From contig JANPFP010000219.1 in the NCBI GenBank assembly GCA_031423495.1, positions 68,995-132,994 on the forward strand: a DNA stretch of 64,000 bases, read 5' to 3'. Both the position numbers and the translations under genes were made by a program. This document shows, piece after piece, positions 35,290-44,769 of the stretch. Source of the stretch: JACPYM01 sp031423495. GTDB taxonomy: Bacteria > Acidobacteriota > Blastocatellia > RBC074. Below the pieces are notes generated by a model. The model was given only the letters and a program-made list of their open reading frames with translations, was not told where the DNA came from and ran no database searches. Numbering within the stretch: position 1 is the stretch's first letter; each line of letters starts with the position of its first letter.

Positions 35290-38200
35290 TTACTCGATAA
35301 TTACTCGCTCACTCGCGCCGCGTCCGAAAGTTTCAGGGTGATACATCTCTTCGGCCTTCGTGGGCGGAACCACGAACACGCCCGGCGTCGTCGCCCGCGC
35401 GACATACGAATAGTTATGCACGCCTTCCCACAGCAATGAGGTGAAGGTTTCGACGCGTTCGTCGCGCAGGTTTTGATGTTCGTACCAAGTGCTTTGCCAC
35501 CACCACCAGCGATTGGAGGCCCCGTCTTTTTGCGCTTGCGGGTCGCGCGGGATCGCGCCTGTCACGGCGAGCGCCGGATTCAATGCTTCAAAGCCTGCGG
35601 GCAGCGGATCAACCAACGCTACGTGATAGCGGCGCGCTGGGGCGACCATCGTCAGACGTACACGAACTTGCGCACCGGCCTTAATCCGCCATGTGCCGTC
35701 TTCCTGCCGCCGCACGTCGTTGGGGTTGTCAATCGCTTCATAAACGCGCGTCACCGTGAAGCCGTAATCAGCCGCCTTCAACTGCAAATTGCTCGGCGCG
35801 TATTGCATCCCGATGCGGTAATACATCCGCCCTGCGCCTTCTTTGGCGAGCGTCAGATTGGGCGTGCCGCCTTTGTCCATTAAGTAAGACATCGGCACAT
35901 TGATTTGCGAACGTTCAGTCGTGCGGCCTTTGAAAGCGTGTTCGCCCGCGTAACCTTCGCCCAGCCAGGCGCGCGCGATGAAATTCGGCGTGACCTTTTC
36001 ATAAGTATTGAAATAACGATCCAGCGCCAACAGCACCCAGCAATTCTCTTGCGTGTTCTCCCAACGCCCCGCCTTTCTTTGTGCCAACAAGCCGCGCGCG
36101 AGTTTGGCGATCAGATCATTCGTCGGATCGTCGCCGATCAACGCGGCGAGAATGATGCCGTCGGCGCGGCGGTTGGAATGCAACATCAGGTAAGCGCCGT
36201 CGCCATACGTTGTAGTGAAATGCGCGTTGCCAGCGGTTTCCTCTACGCGATTGGCGAGGTGGCGGCGGATGGCTGCGACTTCGAGTTTTGAATTGGCTTC
36301 ACCTGACAGCACGGGCAGCAGCCAGCCCAACGATTCAAGCGGTAACTTGTCGGCTCCGCCCGCTTGCGCGATCAACGAACGCGCTTTGGCGGCGTCGCGG
36401 TCATTCATCAGCGTGCGCGTGAACAGCGCATAAGCGATCAACGAACGGCGCGCTTCGATGCCGTACCAACTCGGAATGTGACGTTCGACGTTGCGCAGGT
36501 ATTGTTGGGACTTGTCGGTCATCTCTTTCGGCACGTCGAAGCCTTTGGCTTTGGCGCGCGTGAGGGCGTGGGCTACGTGAATGCTGAGGTAAGGCCACGA
36601 CTCATCGCCTCTGCGCCAAAAGCCGAAACCTCCATCGTTCCCTTGCATGCCGCGCAATCGTTCGATGTCGCGTTTGACACCGGCTTCGAGTACGTCGGCT
36701 TTGGGCAAGCCCTTCGCATCGAAAGCCGCCAGCACATCTCGCAACGCAGCGATGGCGAGTACGCGCGAACTGATTTGCTCGGCGCATTCATACGGATAGT
36801 TCGACAGATAGATCACCGCGTCGGTCAGCGCCTGCAATTGCGTGCTTGACGTAGTGACTTCCAACCCGCCGAACTGCTTGACCGCATCGCTTGGCGCTTT
36901 CACGGGTTGCGCGAATACGCCGTTGTCGATTTCGCCGTAAACTGCGAATGCCTCAGTCGTTGCCGGAGTCCATACGGGCAAGCTCACTTCGGCGGCGTCA
37001 GCCCATTTGCCAGCCGTCGCGCCTATCTGAAAGCGCGCCGTGCCCGGTCGCAACGTAGTCGCGGGGAAGCGAACTTCTACGCGATCATTGGGCGGGACGG
37101 TGACGCGGCGTCCGGCGTACGTAGTACCGGCTTCAGCCGGAAGCGTTTGATTGCGCGAGATTCCGGCTGAAGCCGGTACTACATGCAACGCAGCGTTCGT
37201 CGCACGCACAACGACATCTACTGTCATCGGCGCATCGGTTTGGTTTTGCACGACGACAGGAAGCTCTACGCGGTCGCCGAAATTCAGGAAGCGCGGCGCA
37301 CTCGGTCGCACCATCAACGGCAAGCGCGCCGTGATGGCGGCTTCGCCCGTACCGAATTGCTTTTCGCCCGCGCCCGCTACGGCCATTACGCGATAGCGCG
37401 TCAGGTTGTCGGGCAGCTTGACCGTGACCGAAGTGCGTCCGTTGGCATCGGTGGGCAACGAAGCGGCGAAGAAGGCGAGCGCGTCGAAGTTGGAACGGAC
37501 TTGGATTTGTTGGGCAGGTTCGCCAACCATGACAGAGCGTTGCATCTCTAATTTGCCCATCGCCATTGACATTGGTGCTGCTACTACTGCTCTTCCAAAT
37601 CCACCAAGGTCACGAAGCGACTCTGTATTTCTTACACTGTATTGCCGCTGTTGACCTGTGGCTTTGTCTATATACGTGCCTTGATTCATCTTGCCAATCA
37701 ACTGCTCTGGATTCGCCAACGCTACCTTCTCCCGCAAGTGATGTTCGCGTACGTCGTCGCCGCGTTGCGGATAAAACGACGCCAGCGGATCGCCCAGCTT
37801 GTAACCGGTCAACGCCAGCACGGCTTCGTCAACGACGACCAACGCGACTTCGCCGCCCGCGACGGGCTTGCCTGCGGCGTCGCGCAGTTCGACATCCACA
37901 TTCGTAGTCCCGCCCGGTTCAAGCGCTTTGTCGCGCGGCGTAACCGTTGCCGTCAGTTTGCGCGACGCGGGCGGAATCGAAAGGTTGAGTGCGCCTGACG
38001 CATACGCCGGACGTTTGGGTAAGCTGGGTTGCGGTTCGCCTTGATCGTTCGTGCGTTCGGCTGCGCCGACCAGATCAACTTGTACGTGCAGGTTTGGCGT
38101 GAAGGCGTCTTCGATGGCGACGCGCAAGGTGTGCGATGCGCCGTTGATGGTGAAACGTTCAGTGCGCACGAGTCCCGCGCGGCGCAAGGTCAGCACGGCT

Positions 38201-41200
38201 TCGGCGTTGGCGAACGGAGCTTGCACCAAAATCTCAGCCGTCTCGCCTGCCTTGTATTCCTTTTGATTCGGGATGAGTTCAACTTTCTCTTGCGCGAGGT
38301 CACGCGACGGAGGCTGTTTGCCACCCGCTACCCAAAGCGTGAGTTCGCTCTGATTGGGACGTTCGCGGTCGTCAATGATCGTCGCGCGTACGCGATAAGT
38401 CCCGCCCTCTTTCGGCGTGAAGCGGCATTGCACCGTGTTGCTAGTTGAACGCACGCCGCAATCTTGCGGATTGCTTTCGACCTGCTTCCATTCGCCTTTG
38501 TCGTATTGCCATGCGAGCTGTACGGCTTGCATTTTGATTTCGCGGTTGGCAATGGCCTTGCCGTCGAGGTCGGTGACGATGGCGTCAACAATCAAAGGCT
38601 CGCCTGGCTGAACGAAGGTGCGCGGGCTGCGCAAGCCGACATACAACTCAGCCGGATGCACGAGCAACGTCGTAGCGCTGCCCAGCGATTGGCGATTGAC
38701 ATCTTGTACGTTCGCCGTCGCCGTGATGCTCGTCGCGCGCGCAGGCGCAATGCTGTCGAAATCAATATGCAACGTATGCTTGCCGCTCGCGTCAGTGCGC
38801 GCGGTGAATTGCTGATTGCCGCTGTTTTGTCCGCCCTGAAAACTCGACACCCACCACGGCGTCCAAGTGCCAAAGGTGAACTCGCCGCGATTGGGCGGCG
38901 TGTAATTTGTCGCCGTCGCCGTGACGTTCCAACTGACTTCGGCATTGGGCAAACCGCCGCCCGCGTAATAGTTCGCCGCGACGGTCAGATTGGCTGCGCC
39001 TTTGACGAAATGCGGCCCCGCGTCGGCCTTGACCGTGACTTCATATTCGGGACGGCGGAACTCTTGGACTTGAAACGTATGCGTGTGTTCCCACAGGGTT
39101 TCGGTGTTGGTTGCAACTTGGCGCAATTGGAATTGCGCTGAGCCCAGATTCATCGCTTTGAGCAAACTTAGTTTCGTATCGAAGCCGCCTAAGGTGTTGA
39201 CGTTCAGCAAGCCTTTGCTGATTTCATTGCCACGACTATCCAACAACCGATAAAACAATGAAGCAGGCCCAGCCGTACCGACATCGCCGCGCGGCCCGCC
39301 ATTGATGCGACGTACCCAACCCTTGATGCGAACTTCTTCGCCCGGTTTATAAAGTCCGCGATCATCAAAGACGTGCCACGCCAGCCGGTCAGTGATCGTA
39401 CCCTTTTGCCAACCGTTGTCATCATCGTAGCCATGAACATTTTGCGGCAGGATGGCCGTGTCGTTGCCTGCGCGTGCGATCAGCAAGTGCCGCTTGCCGC
39501 TCAAGGCAAAACGCGCCAGCCCCGCAGCATCGGCTTTGCTCGTATCGCTTCCAGCCTCAGCCCCTCTGCGCAATTCAAGCTCAACGCCTTTGAGCGGCTT
39601 GCCATCCTTCAACGACGAAGCCCACGCGACGAGCTCGCTGTGATCTACGAAAGCGTCCAATCCGATTTGTGTCGCCTGCAACCAAACGTAAATCGCGCGG
39701 CGCTCATATTCGTTTTTGGGCGGTTGCACGGCTTCGATGGCGAGAACCATTTGCCCAACAGGATTGGCGCCATTGGTCAACGTGGGTGCGAGGTCAATCG
39801 CGGTTTCAACGAGTTCATCAGGTTTGGCGGCGACGTTGATCGTTTTTGACGCAGCCAAACGACCAAGCGCAGGCAGCGGCTTCCAATCGCGTCCGCGCCG
39901 TCCCCAGCCGTTGCCGCCATCGCGCAGGAACGTGGCGTAAGGCGTCCAGTCGGCGGGCGTGACGGCATACAACGTAGTTTTGAGTTGCGCGTGATTGACG
40001 GTGAAAACCGAAAATTTAGCAGGCGCGTTGGGGTCGAGTACGGCAAAGCCTTCGGCAGCGGCGGCGAGATTGGGGTCGGCGTTGCCTACGGTGAACGTGA
40101 TGGTCTTCGTCGTGCCTAGTGTTTGGCTGAACTGATCTTTCAGCGCGCCGTCAATCGTGACGGTATAAGTCGTGCGGCCTTTGGTCGCGCCTTGAATCTG
40201 GATGTTGCTCCAGTTGGCAGTGATTTGCGCGCCGGGCAATTCGGGCGTGATGCGAATCCAGCTTTTCTGGAAGGCTTCCATCTCGAGTGGATTGTTGAAT
40301 TCGAGCGACCACGGCATCAGCGGCGTGCATCGTTCCTGATAACCACAACGATGCGCCGTCAAACGCAACGGCGCGAAGGTCATAAACCGATAGCTATAAA
40401 GTTTTTCGGTGAGGCGCGGCCCTTCAGCCGAGGGCGTACCGGCTTTGACGGTGACGAGACAATTCGTTTCGGCGGGCAGCGGTTCGGTCGGTTTGAAAGC
40501 CAGCCAGCGGTCGCCTTGCGCGGCTTGCGAGAATTGGCGAACGGTCGCGTCGGCTTTGATTTCGTCTTCGGTGGCAAGGCGCAGCGCGTAGTTGCGATTA
40601 GCCGCGTTCAGTTGCAGGTGTTCCAGCACGTCGGCTTTGCTGATGCGTTGATCGAATTCTAAATAGAGCAACGGTTCGCGCTGTTGCGGGCCGTCTTGTG
40701 GATAAGCGTGCTTGACCGTCAACGACGGCGTAGCGAATGTGAATCGTTTCGTCGCTGCGAGCGCATTGCCCCAAACAGATTTCGTACCGGCGGGAATTTC
40801 TACGGTATAAGTCGTCGCCATCGGAAAGCGTTTGTCCGGCGCGAAAAGCAACGTCTTCGTGCCCAACCAGCGCCAGCGTCCCGCCAAAGTTCCTGAAGAC
40901 TGCGGCGTAAGTTTCACCGGCACTTGTTGCGCGGCGAGGTCGTCATTTGATGTGACGGCGACCATTGGTTGTGAAAATGTAATGCTCAGATGCGGAGCGA
41001 GCGGAACTTCGCCTTCGGGCGCGTAACGCAAAATTTCGAGCGGTGCAGTCGAGGGCTTTTCGTTCAGCGCGAGATTGTTCGCGGGCGGAAAGGCTTCAGT
41101 GGTCGTTTGTCCGGTGCGCGGTGCGGGAAGCGAACGTTCGCGGAAGGCAAACGGCTTTTCGTCTTCAGCTTCGGCTTTGAGCGGAGCCAATCGTTTCAAC

Positions 41201-41439
41201 AACGTTGCCGTATCGTTCGCGTCCAGCAATTGCGTGGCAGGTGTAGGCAAGGCTGACGGACGTTCCTGCGCTTCTGAGCCTTCGCTCAGGCGGAACTGCA
41301 AACCTGACGGCGTAGCGGACGCGGACGGCCTATTGGCCGGGCGGCGTTGACCTTGTGTAGTGGGCAAAGCGAAAAACGCCGCTGCGATGGCGAGCGTGAA
41401 AAGCGTGGCCGTGATTAGGTGCGGGCGAAATTTGAACAT
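35290..41439 (-). CDS. alpha-2-macroglobulin family protein with thioester
   Basis: 2049 residues with a signal peptide (LFTLAIAAAFFALPTTQGQ) and no lipobox, so periplasmic or surface rather than a lipoprotein. Macroglobulin beta-domains fill the N-terminal half, and the family features GLYKPGEEVRIKGW and LPDNLTRYRVMAVAG are present. The thioester motif is CAEQ at about 1552-1555 within YPYECAEQ, so covalent trapping of proteases should be possible. The complement-like helical domain follows, with LRGMQGNDGGFGFW. The usual partner pbpC is absent. Residues ~1420-1440 are encoded by an inserted palindrome (37121-37182), probably in a loop. Confidence 0.95.
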   Translation of the reverse strand: MFKFRPHLITATLFTLAIAAAFFALPTTQGQRRPANRPSASATPSGLQFRLSEGSEAQERPSALPTPATQLLDANDTATLLKRLAPLKAEAEDEKPFAFRERSLPAPRTGQTTTEAFPPANNLALNEKPSTAPLEILRYAPEGEVPLAPHLSITFSQPMVAVTSNDDLAAQQVPVKLTPQSSGTLAGRWRWLGTKTLLFAPDKRFPMATTYTVEIPAGTKSVWGNALAATKRFTFATPSLTVKHAYPQDGPQQREPLLYLEFDQRISKADVLEHLQLNAANRNYALRLATEDEIKADATVRQFSQAAQGDRWLAFKPTEPLPAETNCLVTVKAGTPSAEGPRLTEKLYSYRFMTFAPLRLTAHRCGYQERCTPLMPWSLEFNNPLEMEAFQKSWIRITPELPGAQITANWSNIQIQGATKGRTTYTVTIDGALKDQFSQTLGTTKTITFTVGNADPNLAAAAEGFAVLDPNAPAKFSVFTVNHAQLKTTLYAVTPADWTPYATFLRDGGNGWGRRGRDWKPLPALGRLAASKTINVAAKPDELVETAIDLAPTLTNGANPVGQMVLAIEAVQPPKNEYERRAIYVWLQATQIGLDAFVDHSELVAWASSLKDGKPLKGVELELRRGAEAGSDTSKADAAGLARFALSGKRHLLIARAGNDTAILPQNVHGYDDDNGWQKGTITDRLAWHVFDDRGLYKPGEEVRIKGWVRRINGGPRGDVGTAGPASLFYRLLDSRGNEISKGLLNVNTLGGFDTKLSLLKAMNLGSAQFQLRQVATNTETLWEHTHTFQVQEFRRPEYEVTVKADAGPHFVKGAANLTVAANYYAGGGLPNAEVSWNVTATATNYTPPNRGEFTFGTWTPWWVSSFQGGQNSGNQQFTARTDASGKHTLHIDFDSIAPARATSITATANVQDVNRQSLGSATTLLVHPAELYVGLRSPRTFVQPGEPLIVDAIVTDLDGKAIANREIKMQAVQLAWQYDKGEWKQVESNPQDCGVRSTSNTVQCRFTPKEGGTYRVRATIIDDRERPNQSELTLWVAGGKQPPSRDLAQEKVELIPNQKEYKAGETAEILVQAPFANAEAVLTLRRAGLVRTERFTINGASHTLRVAIEDAFTPNLHVQVDLVGAAERTNDQGEPQPSLPKRPAYASGALNLSIPPASRKLTATVTPRDKALEPGGTTNVDVELRDAAGKPVAGGEVALVVVDEAVLALTGYKLGDPLASFYPQRGDDVREHHLREKVALANPEQLIGKMNQGTYIDKATGQQRQYSVRNTESLRDLGGFGRAVVAAPMSMAMGKLEMQRSVMVGEPAQQIQVRSNFDALAFFAASLPTDANGRTSVTVKLPDNLTRYRVMAVAGAGEKQFGTGEAAITARLPLMVRPSAPRFLNFGDRVELPVVVQNQTDAPMTVDVVVRATNAALHVVPASAGISRNQTLPAEAGTTYAGRRVTVPPNDRVEVRFPATTLRPGTARFQIGATAGKWADAAEVSLPVWTPATTEAFAVYGEIDNGVFAQPVKAPSDAVKQFGGLEVTTSSTQLQALTDAVIYLSNYPYECAEQISSRVLAIAALRDVLAAFDAKGLPKADVLEAGVKRDIERLRGMQGNDGGFGFWRRGDESWPYLSIHVAHALTRAKAKGFDVPKEMTDKSQQYLRNVERHIPSWYGIEARRSLIAYALFTRTLMNDRDAAKARSLIAQAGGADKLPLESLGWLLPVLSGEANSKLEVAAIRRHLANRVEETAGNAHFTTTYGDGAYLMLHSNRRADGIILAALIGDDPTNDLIAKLARGLLAQRKAGRWENTQENCWVLLALDRYFNTYEKVTPNFIARAWLGEGYAGEHAFKGRTTERSQINVPMSYLMDKGGTPNLTLAKEGAGRMYYRIGMQYAPSNLQLKAADYGFTVTRVYEAIDNPNDVRRQEDGTWRIKAGAQVRVRLTMVAPARRYHVALVDPLPAGFEALNPALAVTGAIPRDPQAQKDGASNRWWWWQSTWYEHQNLRDERVETFTSLLWEGVHNYSYVARATTPGVFVVPPTKAEEMYHPETFGRGASERVIIE
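37121..37182. repeat. palindromic element inserted in frame in the macroglobulin gene
   Basis: A perfect 22-bp inverted repeat (GTAGTACCGGCTTCAGCCGG plus AA at 37121-37142; complement at 37161-37182) with an 18-base loop. On the minus strand it is translated as HVVPASAGISRNQTLPAEAG without breaking the frame. Confidence 0.9.
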
Positions 41440-41550
41440 GGCTTACCTCAAGTTTATTGGTGAATGGGGGACAGGCTATCGAACGCTCAGGGCTGCGACT
41501 TGTTGCTGATAATTTTTTTAAGGGAGCGCGCTCGTCCCGAGCGCAAAAGA

Positions 41551-41625
41551 AAAAGCCGCGCAGCGTTCCTTTTCTTTCGTCACACGCCAGGCGAAAGATG
41601 AAGTAAGGAAGGCTGCGCCGCTTTT
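41551..41625. repeat. imperfect inverted repeat downstream of the hydratase gene
   Basis: AAAAGCCGCGCAGCGTTCCTT (41551-41571) is an imperfect complement of 41605-41625. Together with the nearby CCCGCAGGGATGCGGG motif, which encodes the last residues of the hydratase (RPHPCGQ), it shows repeat sequence reaching into the gene's 3' end. Confidence 0.55.
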
Positions 41626-41626
41626 C

Positions 41627-42418
41627 TTACTGCCCGCAGGGATGCGGGCGTTCCCAGGTTGCCGGACGTTTTTCTAAAAATGCATTCATACCTTCCTGCG
41701 CGTCGCCGGCCAGCGCGTTGAGGCTCATCACTTCTTTGGTATAGCGATAAGCCTCGGCTTGGTCGAGTTCGATTTGCGCGTAGAAAGCCTGCTTGCCCAA
41801 GCCGACGGTGAAGGCGCTCGCGTTGGCGATGTGTTGTGCGAGTTCGTCGGTGGTGGCGCGCAATTGATCGGGAGCGACTACGTGATTGACGAGGCCCCAT
41901 TCGGCTGCCGTATGCGCGTTGATGGGTTTGCCGGTCAGCAACATTTCCAAAGCGCGTTTGCGTCCGATGACGCGGGTCAAGGCGACCATGGGTGTCGAGC
42001 AAAACAGTCCGATCTTCACGCCCGGCGTAGCGAACGTGGCGGCCTCGCTCGCCACCACCAAGTCGCACGTAGCCACCAACTGGCAGCCCGCCGCAGTGGC
42101 TAAGGCATGCACTTCGGCAATCACCGGTTGCGGAATTTTTTGCAGGTTTTCCATTAGTTCTACGCAAGTGTCGAAGAGCGTGCGGTAATCAGCGACGGTG
42201 CGATCAATCATTTCGCGCAAATCATGTCCGGCGCAAAAGGCTGCGCCGTTCGCGGCGAGAATGATTACGCGTGTCTCAGGTTGCGCGCTGATCTCACGCA
42301 AACAAGCGGTGAGTTCGCGCATCAAGGCGAGCGAGAGAGCGTTGCGTTTGGCCGGATGGTTCAGCGTGATGCGGGCGATGCCATTGGTTGATTCGGTGAG
42401 TAAGTATTCGTAGCTCAT
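41627..42418 (-). CDS. enoyl-CoA hydratase/isomerase family protein
   Basis: 263 residues from the ATG at 42418; a longer open frame continues upstream but runs antisense to the symporter and through a repeat. The crotonase fold is clear: ITLNHPAKRNALSLALM, the oxyanion-hole segments NGAAFCAGHDLREM and HALATAAGCQLVATCDLVVA, and FATPGVKIGLFCST. The second catalytic Glu position does not look like that of a classical hydratase, so the reaction (hydratase, isomerase or another CoA lyase) cannot be fixed. It acts in the cytosol on acyl-CoA. The C-terminal PHPCGQ comes from repeat sequence. Confidence 0.9.
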   Translation of the reverse strand: MSYEYLLTESTNGIARITLNHPAKRNALSLALMRELTACLREISAQPETRVIILAANGAAFCAGHDLREMIDRTVADYRTLFDTCVELMENLQKIPQPVIAEVHALATAAGCQLVATCDLVVASEAATFATPGVKIGLFCSTPMVALTRVIGRKRALEMLLTGKPINAHTAAEWGLVNHVVAPDQLRATTDELAQHIANASAFTVGLGKQAFYAQIELDQAEAYRYTKEVMSLNALAGDAQEGMNAFLEKRPATWERPHPCGQ

Positions 42419-42433
42419 AAAATTAGTAGTGAC

Positions 42434-42562
42434 GCGAAGCGTGTCCGTAGCCCGACCGTAAGAGAGGGCTACCTCAAGGATATTTTGATTGGGTTTGGTG
42501 ACGCCGTTGCGCCCAGTGCCGAGGTAGCCCTCTCTTATGGTCGGGCTACGGACACGCTTCGC
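42434..42562. repeat. 42-bp inverted repeat, GTCCGTAGCCCGACC family, copy 1
   Basis: Arms 42434-42475 and 42521-42562 differ at one position; the loop is 45 bases. The right arm encodes the last ten residues and the TAA stop of the symporter. Copies also occur at 54398-54505 and, partly, at 63968-64000. Confidence 0.9.
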
Positions 42563-43974
42563 GCTCGCGTTGTGTAAGTGATAATGATCAGCACCAGCAA
42601 GCCTGTCGTAGTGCCCCACAGCAGTGACGGCACGCCGTACCAGCCTTTGCCCGCCGTATATTTTTCGAGTGTGAACGTCACGGCAACGGATACGATCATT
42701 GCTGCGAGCGCAGCGTTCGCGTTGACGCGCCGCGTATACAAGCCTGCCAGCAACGGCAACAAGAGTGCTGCCGACATCAGCGTATAAAAAATCGTGAGCG
42801 CCGTGACTACGCCGGGCAGCCACGCGGCGAGCAGCGCGCCGAGTAAGCCGCATACGATGGCAGCGATGCGTGCGACTTGTAACAACTGACGATCCGTCGC
42901 CGCCGGATTGAAAAAGCCTTGATACAAATCTTTGGTCAACGAAGTCGAAAGCATAAACAGCACGGCGTCTGACGCGCTGAGTTCTGCCGAAAAGATCGCG
43001 CCTAACAGCAAGCCGCCCAACCACAGCGGCAAGCTCTCGGTCAGCAACGTAGGCAGCGCCAGTTCGCGGTTTTCGAGCGCAGGGAATTGCACATGCGCGA
43101 TGATGCCCAATAGCGCCGGAATAATCGCATAAGCCAGCAACGTCACGGCGTTGAGCGCTACGCCGCGTCGCACGGCAGATTCGTCGCGCGCGGCAAAAGC
43201 CTTTTGCAACAGGCCGGGCGAGATAATGAAAGCAGGCAGCAGCAACGCCAGATATTTCAATACGCCGCCCGCGCCGATGCCGGTGAAACTGAGATATTTG
43301 TCTGAATTCGGAATCGCGTCACCCAATTCGATTTGCATCTGCAACGCCGTCCATCCAGCCAATGGGCCTCCCATTTGGTTGAGCAGATAAAACAGCACGA
43401 AGATAAATCCGCCGAGTTTAACGACGGCTTGAAAGGCGTTGACGCGCGCCGTGCCGAGCAAGCCGCCGAAGACGAAATAGAGCGTTGCGACAGTTGCGCC
43501 AATCGCTGCGCCGATGGGCTTGCTGATGCCTGCGGCCACGTTGAGGATCAACGCAATCGCAATCAACTGCCCCGCGAGAATCGCCAGCGCGCCGCCCCAC
43601 AACAGCACAGCGACCAGCCGACGAACGCGCTTGTCATAACGATGTTCGAGATAATCGCCGACGGTCATCAGATCGTGTTCTTTGGCTACGCGCCAGATGC
43701 GCGGGCCGACAGCAAAGGCGAGTATGAGCGAACCGAGTCCGGCAGAACCTACCCACCACCATGCACTGAGTCCGTCACGAAAGCCGAGTCCGGTTGCGCC
43801 CACCGTAGAACCCGCGCCGATGTTGGCCGCGATTAACGTACCGAAAATCAAGCCCGCACTCAGTTGGCGTCCGGCGACGAAAAAGTCGCTCGATTGTTTC
43901 ACGCGGCGCGAAAGGAATGCGCCGAGCAAAATCATGACGAGGGCGTAAGTGATCAGAATGAATAGGTAAGTCAC
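42535..43974 (-). CDS. sodium:solute symporter (SSS family)
   Basis: 479 residues with about 13 membrane helices. The N-terminal region has the family features SSDFFVAGRQLSAGLIFGT, NIGAGSTVGATGLGF and DLMTVGDYLEHRYDKR, and the middle contains VFGGLLGTARVNAFQAV. It should import an organic solute with Na+ across the inner membrane; the substrate is not evident. The last residues (ARSVSVARP) and the stop codon are provided by a palindromic repeat, so the original C-terminus may have been longer or different. It is divergent from the epimerase gene and only loosely linked to the hydratase downstream. Confidence 0.93.
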   Translation of the reverse strand: MTYLFILITYALVMILLGAFLSRRVKQSSDFFVAGRQLSAGLIFGTLIAANIGAGSTVGATGLGFRDGLSAWWWVGSAGLGSLILAFAVGPRIWRVAKEHDLMTVGDYLEHRYDKRVRRLVAVLLWGGALAILAGQLIAIALILNVAAGISKPIGAAIGATVATLYFVFGGLLGTARVNAFQAVVKLGGFIFVLFYLLNQMGGPLAGWTALQMQIELGDAIPNSDKYLSFTGIGAGGVLKYLALLLPAFIISPGLLQKAFAARDESAVRRGVALNAVTLLAYAIIPALLGIIAHVQFPALENRELALPTLLTESLPLWLGGLLLGAIFSAELSASDAVLFMLSTSLTKDLYQGFFNPAATDRQLLQVARIAAIVCGLLGALLAAWLPGVVTALTIFYTLMSAALLLPLLAGLYTRRVNANAALAAMIVSVAVTFTLEKYTAGKGWYGVPSLLWGTTTGLLVLIIITYTTRARSVSVARP

Positions 43975-44190
43975 AGTGCGTTAGTAATAACACGAAGCGT
44001 CGGTAATTTTAATTTGGCGTTATTCGCGGCTTGACGCGCGAGTCCCTGAAATCGAAGATTGCCGCAAATGTTGGAATTGCATGGCTACCCACCGGTTGCT
44101 ACGTCTGTCCAGAAAAAGTTGGCGGCTTAAACTGTCCGCGCAGTGAACTGAAACCATGACCACTTTTTGTAACACAAGGAGATCGCTAGT

Positions 44191-44769
44191 TTGTTACCCA
44201 CCACTAAGTTATCGAGCGAAGACTGTGATAGCGCAGATGCGCAAATCAACTTACCGCAAGGCGTACAGTTGCGTTCATTGGCAAGCCATCACGACGAACG
44301 CGGCGATCTGACCGAAATTTTTCGCGCTCAATGGGACACGGGCATGACGCCCGTGCAATGGAATCTGGTGAATTCGCAAGCTGGCGTTTTGCGCGGCGTA
44401 CATCTTCATCTCAAACACGTTGATTATTTGTTAATGGCGGCAGGACGCATGCTGGTGGGCTTGCGCGATTTGCGGCGCGGCTCTGTGACTGAAGGCCAAA
44501 CCGCGCTGGTCGAATTGAATAGCGCCCACCAAGCCGCACTGACGATTCCGCCGGGCGTTGCGCATGGTTTTTATTTTCCTGAAGCGGCGCTTCACTTTTA
44601 CGCGGTTTCGGCTTATTGGGATCCGACGGACGAACTCGGTTGTCATTGGGCTGATGCGGCGCTGGAAATTCCGTGGCCGATGACCGAAGCGATTGTTTCA
44701 CCGCGCGATGCCGGATTGCCTTCGTTAAAAGATTTATTTGCTGCGACTATGTCGGTCCCGTCAAATTGA
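44191..44769 (+). CDS. dTDP-4-dehydrorhamnose 3,5-epimerase family protein
   Basis: 192 residues starting at TTG 44191, chosen for AAGGAGAT upstream at the right distance. The RmlC-like cupin has DERGDLTEIFRAQWD, LVNSQAGVLRGVHLHLKHVD with metal-type His residues, and IPPGVAHGFYFPE. The family epimerises nucleotide-activated keto-sugars for polysaccharide synthesis. The match at the active site (RGVHLHL instead of RGLHYQ) suggests a related epimerase or ketoisomerase. Its 3' end overlaps that of the convergent glycosyltransferase gene by 23 bases. Confidence 0.82.
   Translation: MLPTTKLSSEDCDSADAQINLPQGVQLRSLASHHDERGDLTEIFRAQWDTGMTPVQWNLVNSQAGVLRGVHLHLKHVDYLLMAAGRMLVGLRDLRRGSVTEGQTALVELNSAHQAALTIPPGVAHGFYFPEAALHFYAVSAYWDPTDELGCHWADAALEIPWPMTEAIVSPRDAGLPSLKDLFAATMSVPSN

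Noticed and set aside
42419..43024. Upstream extension of the enoyl-CoA hydratase frame
   Set aside because: It crosses a palindromic repeat and the symporter gene; crotonase homology starts at the ATG at 42418.
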